Positions 1 through 4,356 of a DNA stretch of 5,688 nucleotides are shown piece by piece (positions within the stretch are counted from its first letter, which is position 1; each line of letters opens with the position of its first letter). The notes below the pieces were generated by a model, which did not search any database, was not told where the DNA came from, and was given only the letters and a program-made list of their open reading frames with translations. The stretch comes from CAZUSC01 sp964622915 (GTDB taxonomy: Bacteria > Patescibacteriota > Andersenbacteria > UBA10190), in the NCBI GenBank assembly GCA_964622915.1, contig CAZUSC010000042.1:1-5688 (forward strand). The letters run 5' to 3'. The translations under genes and the position numbers were made by a program.

Positions 1-234
1 GATTTTGAGAAAATATTTTCCCTGGGCAGCCGCCCGGAAATAGCAACGCTGATGGATAAATACTCAATTCGGTGGCTGACGGGTATTGACGGCAGTAGCG
101 CCGAAGCCTTTAAGCGCAATCGCCTCCTGCAACCAGGACTATCCGCGCGTGACACAACTGTGTACGAATTAACAGATAAACCAGCTTGTCCGGCTAATAC
201 TCTTTTCCATTGGTTGTTGCGAGCCAGCACATAA
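1..234 (+). CDS. C-terminal fragment of an upstream protein, probably the outer tail of a GT-C/YfhO-like membrane protein (5' end outside window)
   Basis: Frame 1 is open from the first base to a TAA at 232-234, giving 77 codons. An ATG at 52 lies inside the frame, but open coding sequence precedes it, so I take the gene to begin before the window. The peptide has no membrane helix. It contains the stretch LMDKYSIRWLTGID followed by TTVYELTDK. This resembles the soluble tail of large GT-C/YfhO-type membrane proteins, where a 'the chain at this position must be this' strand pair follows the last helix; that family link is from memory and weak. The same frame resumes directly after the TAA and stays open to 654, so this end may be a premature stop rather than the true C-terminus. 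Other possibilities are an unrelated soluble protein or a genuine gene end. Confidence 0.55.
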   Translation, partial: DFEKIFSLGSRPEIATLMDKYSIRWLTGIDGSSAEAFKRNRLLQPGLSARDTTVYELTDKPACPANTLFHWLLRAST

Positions 235-324
235 GCAAATGATATTGGCGACGATGAAGACACCTTTGCCCATCTGCCGGCTAGCTTAGCGGCGACGCGC
301 TTATCGCCACCAGAGTTTGATGGA

Positions 325-654
325 GTGCGAACATATCGTCTGACGACCGCACCCTATATTCCGCTGCGGTTTAACATCGGTGATTATGTCCGGATTCTTT
401 GGGATCAAGAAAACACTAACCAACCGGACACCGCCATCGAACTCTTGGTTCAGTTCGCGGTGCAGACCCCGCCGTTGCCAGTTTCCCTGCCATCCGGCCG
501 CTTGCTCACCCTGAATGATAATCCGTTGTTGCGGATCGAACCTGGTGATTTTGTCTTTGACGAGCAAGGTTTTGGGGAAATAATCATTCACAATCCTGCC
601 CAAACGCCGTTGGCTATCGACCTGATTGCCTTAGGGTTAGCCCGCGTGCCGTAA
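325..654 (+). CDS. Beta-rich domain protein of unknown function, or the 3' part of the preceding gene
   Basis: The frame encodes 109 residues from a GTG at 325 and ends in TAA at 652-654. I do not recognise the family. No signal peptide or membrane helix is visible. The sequence alternates hydrophobic and polar residues in short runs separated by turns with Gly, Pro, Asn and Asp (YRLTTA, IPLRFNIGDYVRILW, AIELLVQFAV, LLRIEPGDFVF, GEIIIHNP, IDLIALGLARVP), which suggests an all-beta sandwich. The GTG start is weak: it falls in an apparent strand and has only GGA directly against it, with no properly spaced Shine-Dalgarno. The frame is open back to 235. This favours the domain being the C-terminal part of the protein encoded upstream. 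If so, it would sit outside the membrane. A binding or structural role is a guess. Confidence 0.5.
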   Translation: MRTYRLTTAPYIPLRFNIGDYVRILWDQENTNQPDTAIELLVQFAVQTPPLPVSLPSGRLLTLNDNPLLRIEPGDFVFDEQGFGEIIIHNPAQTPLAIDLIALGLARVP

Positions 655-658
655 CGCG
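643..658 (+). other. Short GC-rich hairpin over the stop codon
   Basis: CGCGT (643-647) and ACGCG (654-658) can pair around a six-base loop across the stop codon at 652-654. The stem is only five pairs and no T-run follows; the next bases are the GTATTT array. It is not a convincing intrinsic terminator, though it could slightly stabilise the 3' end of the upstream message. Confidence 0.2.
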
Positions 659-659
659 A

Positions 660-690
660 GTATTTGGTATATAGTATTTAGTATTTAGTA
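660..690 (+). repeat. Tandem heptamer array (GTATTTA type) just before the flippase start codon
   Basis: Four consecutive seven-base units fill 660-687: GTATTTG, GTATATA, GTATTTA and GTATTTA, with a partial GTA at 688-690. The first unit differs from the consensus only at its last base and the second only at its fifth base. The array runs straight into eight A residues (690-697), the last of which is the A of the ATG at 697. It occupies most of the 42-base intergenic gap and replaces any Shine-Dalgarno sequence. Several hexamers inside it (TATATA, TATTTA) would serve as -10 boxes, but I see no clear -35 element, so a promoter role is possible and not shown. Confidence 0.75.
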
Positions 691-696
691 AAAAAA

Positions 697-2163
697 ATGG
701 CAAAGATAGCGCAGAAACAGTCAAGGATTAGAGGGGCATTGGCGTTGAGCCTAGCACAGGCCATTGTCTTGCTGTTGGGCTATGCGACGCATCTCTGGAT
801 CGGCCGCGTATTGGGGCCAGGGTCTTATGGGATATATGGCGTAGTCTTGTCGGTACAAACTATTATTGGCCTATTTTTAACGCTGGGCATTCCCAGTGCG
901 GTTTCGCGGTTCGTCGCCCAGGATGCCAAGCATGCCCAGAGCATCCTGCACCAAGCCTTGCGCTGGCAAGCACTAGCCGCTCTTGTACTGGCTAGCAGCG
1001 CCGCCATACTCGCTCCGCTATTGGCTCGAATTCTTAACGACGCCAGCCTGACTCCCTATCTTTTGTTTGTGCCGGTTATTGTGCTGCTACAAGCTTTCTT
1101 TCCTATTTACGTCCAGTTTTTAAGCGGACTGCATCTTTTTTCCAAACAAGCCACTCTGACATCGCTCTATGCGGTGGCCAAGTTAGCTGGCGCACTTGGC
1201 CTGATTTATTTTTTTGGCGTTTATGGCGCCTTTGCCGGATTTGCCGTGGGCGGAGTAGTAGCGGCGCTGGTGGGGTGGCACTGGACGCGCCGGTTAGGGG
1301 GGAAGTTGTCTACCAGGTTACCGGCTAAATCCTTCCTGTCGTTTGCCGGGATGTATGTGTTGATACTGGTTGGCTTACAAGTGCTGATGAGTTTAGATTT
1401 ATTTATGGTCAAGTCCCTGCTACAAGACAATATTCTGGCCGGCTATTATAATTCGGCGGTCACGCTGGCGCGCATCTCCTACTTTTTATTACAGGGATTA
1501 GCTTTTATCATATTGCCCAGCGTTTCGGCTTTGACTAAGCGGGGCGCCGGTGGCCAAGAAGCGGCAGCTTTTATTAAAGAGGTTCTGCGTTATTTGATAG
1601 CCTTAATAGTCCCGGGGGTGGCCTTAGCTGCCGCCACTAGTAAACCGCTTATTATCTTATTTTTCTCCCAAGCTTACATTTCGGCCGCTCCCTCGCTTAC
1701 CATTCTGATGGTGGGGTTAGGGGCCTTGGCTTTTTATCTGCTGCTGGCCAATATCGTGGCGGGAGCCGGGCGGGCCCGCGTTGGTTTGTATGTCACCGGC
1801 GGGCTGGTGCTTTTAAGCTACCTGCTGGGATTATGGTTAATACCGCGTTATCAACTGATCGGTGCGGCTCTCCAAACGACCATCACCAGCCTGGTGGGCC
1901 TGGCCGTTTTGTCCGCCTATACTTTCCGGGCTTGGCACATTCCCTTGCCAATTCGCAGCACGCTTAACATTATTATTGCCACTATCATTGCCGTTACTCC
2001 CACATATTTTTGGGCGGCCCAGCAAGGCCTGCTGCTGGTGCAATACGTTATTTTGCTGGCTTTATATGTGGCCGCCCTATTTTTTCTGGGGGAAATTTCT
2101 GTCGCCGATCGCCGGCGTGTGGCGAAACTTCATCCGCGCTTGAGGTGGGTCGCCTATGACTAA
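697..2163 (+). CDS. Wzx-like polysaccharide/oligosaccharide flippase (MOP superfamily)
   Basis: This 488-residue protein has the length and hydrophobic profile of Wzx/RfbX-type flippases (Polysacc_synt family), which move undecaprenyl-linked glycan units across the inner membrane. The basic N-terminus (K3, K7, R10, R12) precedes the first helix. The family pattern around residues 20-70 is clear: a helix, then GRVLGPGSYGIYG, a helix, then LGIPSAVSRFVAQD. A second-half repeat begins near D234 (SLDLFMVKSLL), then AGYYNSAVTLARI. I count roughly 12-14 helices. The ATG at 697 follows an A-tract with no Shine-Dalgarno, so the message may be leaderless or start-site dependent on AT-richness. The 3' end overlaps the next gene by eight bases. 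Wzx proteins have low sequence conservation, so the substrate cannot be read; an O-antigen-, capsule- or teichoic-like repeat unit is the usual cargo. Confidence 0.85.
   Translation: MAKIAQKQSRIRGALALSLAQAIVLLLGYATHLWIGRVLGPGSYGIYGVVLSVQTIIGLFLTLGIPSAVSRFVAQDAKHAQSILHQALRWQALAALVLASSAAILAPLLARILNDASLTPYLLFVPVIVLLQAFFPIYVQFLSGLHLFSKQATLTSLYAVAKLAGALGLIYFFGVYGAFAGFAVGGVVAALVGWHWTRRLGGKLSTRLPAKSFLSFAGMYVLILVGLQVLMSLDLFMVKSLLQDNILAGYYNSAVTLARISYFLLQGLAFIILPSVSALTKRGAGGQEAAAFIKEVLRYLIALIVPGVALAAATSKPLIILFFSQAYISAAPSLTILMVGLGALAFYLLLANIVAGAGRARVGLYVTGGLVLLSYLLGLWLIPRYQLIGAALQTTITSLVGLAVLSAYTFRAWHIPLPIRSTLNIIIATIIAVTPTYFWAAQQGLLLVQYVILLALYVAALFFLGEISVADRRRVAKLHPRLRWVAYD
2142..2148 (+). promoter_or_regulatory. 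Shine-Dalgarno for the 197-aa membrane protein
   Basis: GAGGTGG lies inside the last codons of the flippase gene, seven bases before the ATG at 2156. Its GAGGTG core closely matches the anti-Shine-Dalgarno complement. It fixes the downstream start within the overlap and suggests translational coupling. Confidence 0.75.
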
Positions 2164-2749
2164 GCTGGCTGCCTTTATTAAGCTGGTTGCTATTATCTTG
2201 GGCGCGCTAGCGCTGGTAACTATTATTTTTATTGGCTCGCTGTTGCCAGCTGGATCTCGAACATTAGGCCCGATCGAGAATATTGACGGCATGCCTTTTG
2301 CTACCAATAACGGCGCGACGCAAGTCACGCAGCAACTGGCCCACGTGGATGTTTACTTGCGTGAGCCGGTGCTGCTCAAGCAGTTAAGACTAAAGATTGA
2401 TTTTGATCCGCTGGCAGTGGAGCGTCTCGAGGTCGGCGTGAGAGCCGATTCATTTTGGTTAAGTTACCCCCGCGAAGTAATTTATGACCGACGCCAGGGT
2501 GTCGGCGGCCGCCGAACGCAGGAAGTGGTAATCCCCCTGACCGATAAACTGGCCGATGCCGACCGCTCGGTGGATGTAATGTTTTTCGCCAAAACATTAA
2601 CTAGCGGTGAGGAGGTCGATCGGGGTGCCAGCGATGATACGCACTGGCAGTTGTGGCGGCTTGCGGCCTCTGTCGAGCGGGCCTGGCCCAATGCCAAGCA
2701 GTTAAAAGATTATGTGAAAAGTATCCTAGGAAGGGAACGCATTATATGA
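2156..2749 (+). CDS. Membrane-anchored protein with a beta-rich outer domain, unknown function
   Basis: This 197-residue protein is not recognised. Residues about 10-30 form one hydrophobic helix preceded by K3 and K9, predicting an N-in signal anchor with the rest outside the membrane. Residues about 60-147 look like a beta-sandwich: HVDVYLREPVLL, LRLKIDFDPLAVERLEVGV, FWLSYP (around W101), RTQEVVIPL and VDVMFFAKT are strand-like runs. The tail from about 163 is probably helical, rich in Trp and basic residues (HWQLWRLAASVERAW), and could lie on a surface or bind a partner. No cysteines and no catalytic motif are apparent. The ATG at 2156 is set by the strong GAGGTGG at 2142-2148 and overlaps the flippase by eight bases. 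The TGA at 2747-2749 overlaps the next ATG. Coupling to the flippase suggests an accessory role in glycan export or attachment (inference). Confidence 0.8.
   Translation: MTKLAAFIKLVAIILGALALVTIIFIGSLLPAGSRTLGPIENIDGMPFATNNGATQVTQQLAHVDVYLREPVLLKQLRLKIDFDPLAVERLEVGVRADSFWLSYPREVIYDRRQGVGGRRTQEVVIPLTDKLADADRSVDVMFFAKTLTSGEEVDRGASDDTHWQLWRLAASVERAWPNAKQLKDYVKSILGRERII
2502..2515. repeat. 14-bp GC-rich perfect palindrome inside a coding region
   Basis: TCGGCGGCCGCCGA reads the same on both strands and lies within the 197-aa gene, where it encodes a Gly-Gly-Arg-Arg stretch. It is most likely a by-product of GGC/CGC-type codons; no regulatory role is supported. Confidence 0.35.
2728..2736 (+). 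promoter_or_regulatory. Shine-Dalgarno for the 60-aa membrane protein
   Basis: AGGAAGGGA lies nine bases before the ATG at 2746, inside the end of the 197-aa gene. It supports 2746 rather than an in-frame ATG at 2653, which would add 31 residues of unlikely composition (Cys-rich, no membrane character) read out of frame within the preceding gene. Confidence 0.7.
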
Positions 2750-2928
2750 ATCGAGCCATTGTTGCCCAGTTATTATTTTATGTATTCTTGCTGGCTGGAA
2801 TGTTGATGCTGGTCGCCCGCTGGTTGCAACCAACCCTTTTCTCTCCTGTTATCGTTACCGCAGTCTTAGCGGCAGCCTTCGCCGCCGCGGTCGTAATGTT
2901 ATTGGGGCGCAGCCATGATGAGCTATAG
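2746..2928 (+). CDS. Small two-helix membrane protein, unknown function
   Basis: This 60-residue protein has two hydrophobic segments, at about 5-24 and 32-54, joined by a short turn containing R25 and P29. The ends are short and polar (MNR at the start, GRSHDEL at the end). The layout suggests a hairpin in the membrane with both termini on the same, probably cytoplasmic, side; charge bias is too slight to be sure. No family is recognised. Its start overlaps the preceding stop in an ATGA (2746-2749) and its end overlaps the next gene by 14 bases, so all three genes are likely translated as a coupled set, perhaps in fixed ratio. Such small proteins often act as subunits or stabilisers of larger membrane partners; here that is inference from position alone. 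Confidence 0.8.
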   Translation: MNRAIVAQLLFYVFLLAGMLMLVARWLQPTLFSPVIVTAVLAAAFAAAVVMLLGRSHDEL

Positions 2929-4348
2929 GTTGGTCGCGGTGCTAGTGCTGCTGTTGGGCGGCTCTGCGCTGCTGTCTGTACAGACCGAGCGCGAATTTAT
3001 TAACCTGCAGCCGACGGAGGGGCGCGCTAACACGCAGGTACTCGTAAGCGACGGGACTTATAAACAAATTTTTCAGGTCAATCGCACGTCGTTGGCCAGA
3101 GTTGGTGTGCACTTACGTTCCCTGTCCCGGAATTTGCCCGATCAGCCCGTAACAATAACTGTTTGGCGGGGTAAGATGCTGATCGCTCGACAGGAAGTAT
3201 CACCGCAATTTATTGATAACGAAGGAGCTACCCAAATTCTATTAAAGCCCGCGCCGGCCACGCAGCCCGGCGAGAGGCTGGCCGTGGAAGTGTCGGTGGA
3301 TAAAAATTTGTCGGGTCAAATTGGCTGGCAATTACGGCGGCAAGATGGCTCATTTGATCCGTGGGCGGCGCAGCTTCTGATAAATGGCCAGCCGCAACCC
3401 GACCCAGGCGCTTACCAGGCCTGGCATCATTCTCGCCCGGCGCTGGCTGTACAAATGGGAGGCCTCTTAATACTGGCTGCTCTTCTCTTAGCAGTGCGCT
3501 CATATTGGCAGGTGCGGCCGTCTTGGTTGATCGTAATTTATGCGGTGGCCGCCAGCTTATTGTACGCGGCGCCGGCATTCTTGATAAAAGATTATCCTGT
3601 TTGGCTGGTGGCCGGAGCGGTAGCGGGACTGCTCGGCATGTACCGATTGATGCGGCAAACCGGTGCGGCAATTTTACCGGCCTTGTTTGCTGCTAATATT
3701 TTCTCTTTTACGACGTGGTTTGCTTTGCATTTATCGGCCGGACGTTCTGTCTACATCTTGGCGGCAGTGCTTCCGCTATTGATGTTAGTGAAGCTGCATC
3801 GGTCTTCCCTGGTCAACGGACTAGGCCGAATCTTTTTAGTCTTTGGTCTTTTAGGCATCCTATTGCTGATCGGGAAAGCAGTGGGAAATTGGACTGACCC
3901 CGCTGTCCTGACGGCAAACTGGCGTGATGTTTGGCTGGATCCCAATCAAGCGCCGACGGCTAACCCCATTGGCACATATTCGCTTACTTGGCATCACTTT
4001 GGCAGCTATATTGGTCTGCCGGCGCTGGCTCTTAGCATCTTAGGAATCGCGGCCCGCGGCTGGCGTTTTAAAACAGTGTTAATAGTCGGCTGGCTGGGCG
4101 CGTTGCTAGCACTGCAGCCGGCGATCGCCACCGCCGTTAGCAGTCTGCCATTAATGCCGGCGCACTTTGTTATCGCTGCCACGCTGGCGCTGGCCTTCTT
4201 TGCCGGGTGGGGACTGCAAACGCTACAAAACTTCTGGGGGCGGACCGACCGGCTGGTAATAACCATGACATCAATAATTGTTATTCTTTCCTTATTAGAT
4301 GTTTGGCACGTCGCCGCTACCGTATTGGAATTCCCAATTGGCTCTTAA
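2915..4348 (+). CDS. Multispanning membrane protein with an N-terminal beta-sandwich-like outer domain; C-terminal half resembles GT-C/YfhO-type proteins
   Basis: The protein has 477 residues. A helix at about 5-22 is followed by an outer domain at about 25-170 with jelly-roll-like strands (KQIFQVNRTSLARVGVHL, VTITVWRGKMLIARQEV, GATQILLKPAP, ERLAVEVSV, GQIGWQLRR), a layout seen in carbohydrate-binding modules. About ten further helices follow, near 175-196, 204-222, 228-246, 253-273, 278-296, 306-326, 365-383, 388-404, 412-434 and 447-470. The segment YIGLPALALSILGI, then LPLMPAHF and FAGWGLQTL, resembles the closing helices of YfhO/PTPS-related GT-C membrane proteins. However, the outer loop after helix 1 is the beta domain, and no acidic GT-C catalytic loop is visible. 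It may therefore be a non-catalytic relative or a glycan-binding partner. The start overlaps the 60-aa gene; GGGG at 2904-2907 is a weak Shine-Dalgarno. The second ATG (2918) is an alternative start. Confidence 0.75.
   Translation: MMSYRLVAVLVLLLGGSALLSVQTEREFINLQPTEGRANTQVLVSDGTYKQIFQVNRTSLARVGVHLRSLSRNLPDQPVTITVWRGKMLIARQEVSPQFIDNEGATQILLKPAPATQPGERLAVEVSVDKNLSGQIGWQLRRQDGSFDPWAAQLLINGQPQPDPGAYQAWHHSRPALAVQMGGLLILAALLLAVRSYWQVRPSWLIVIYAVAASLLYAAPAFLIKDYPVWLVAGAVAGLLGMYRLMRQTGAAILPALFAANIFSFTTWFALHLSAGRSVYILAAVLPLLMLVKLHRSSLVNGLGRIFLVFGLLGILLLIGKAVGNWTDPAVLTANWRDVWLDPNQAPTANPIGTYSLTWHHFGSYIGLPALALSILGIAARGWRFKTVLIVGWLGALLALQPAIATAVSSLPLMPAHFVIAATLALAFFAGWGLQTLQNFWGRTDRLVITMTSIIVILSLLDVWHVAATVLEFPIGS
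4324..4341. repeat. Nested inverted repeats before the MurJ-family gene
   Basis: The palindromes GGAATTCC (4327-4334) and CCAATTGG (4334-4341) share one base. ATTGG (4324-4328) and CCAAT (4334-4338) also form a small inverted pair around a five-base loop. All lie within the last codons of the 477-aa gene, about 16 bases before the next start. An operator role is possible; coincidence of coding is as likely. Confidence 0.35.
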
Positions 4349-4356
4349 TATATATT
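4346..4356 (+). promoter_or_regulatory. AT-rich leader with -10-like hexamers, no Shine-Dalgarno
   Basis: Between the TAA of the 477-aa gene and the ATG at 4357 lie only AT-rich bases, including TAATAT (4346-4351) and TATATT (4351-4356). No purine-rich Shine-Dalgarno exists upstream. TTGGAA at 4325-4330 is a poor -35 match with 15-base spacing to TAATAT. A local promoter giving a leaderless message is conceivable; read-through from the cassette with a start close to the upstream stop is the simpler view. Confidence 0.25.

Larger units (their letters stand above)
1..654 (+). pseudogene. Possible single gene interrupted by one in-frame TAA (232-234)
   Basis: This is an alternative reading of the two frame-1 stretches. 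Both lie in the same frame, separated only by the TAA at 232-234. The 30 codons between that stop and the first usable start (GTG at 325) contain no stop and read like ordinary protein (for example GDDEDTFAHLPAS). There is no ATG, GTG or TTG among them and no convincing ribosome-binding site. A single C-to-T change from CAA (Gln) would produce the stop. If this is right, the intact protein would have a membrane region upstream of the window and a tail of about 217 residues ending in a beta-rich domain. A 30-codon open stretch is not statistically rare, so a sequencing error, a real nonsense mutation and two separate genes all remain possible. Confidence 0.4.

Noticed and set aside
301..603. 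A 100-codon open frame on the minus strand opposite the beta-rich domain.
   Set aside because: No ribosome-binding site or recognisable composition; the + strand frame reads as better protein and all neighbours are on the + strand.
643..690. An intrinsic terminator after the first gene.
   Set aside because: The stem is only five pairs and no T-run follows it.
2610..2705. A perfect AGGAGGT (2610-2616) inside the 197-aa gene, followed eight bases later by a GTG (2625) opening a 26-codon frame ending in TAA at 2703-2705.
   Set aside because: The Shine-Dalgarno-like run is explained by Gly-Glu-Glu-Val codons. The short frame overlaps a well-supported gene and has a Gly/Pro/Ser-rich, non-conserved-looking product.
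2653..2745. A longer version of the 60-aa gene starting at ATG 2653.
   Set aside because: The extra 31 residues lie out of frame within the preceding gene and look like a shadow translation. The Shine-Dalgarno at 2728-2736 and the ATGA overlap support 2746.
3228..3671. A 147-codon open frame on the minus strand opposite the 477-aa gene.
   Set aside because: It is Arg/Pro/Ala-rich with no start signal, typical of the antisense of membrane-protein codons. The + strand gene has coherent helices throughout.
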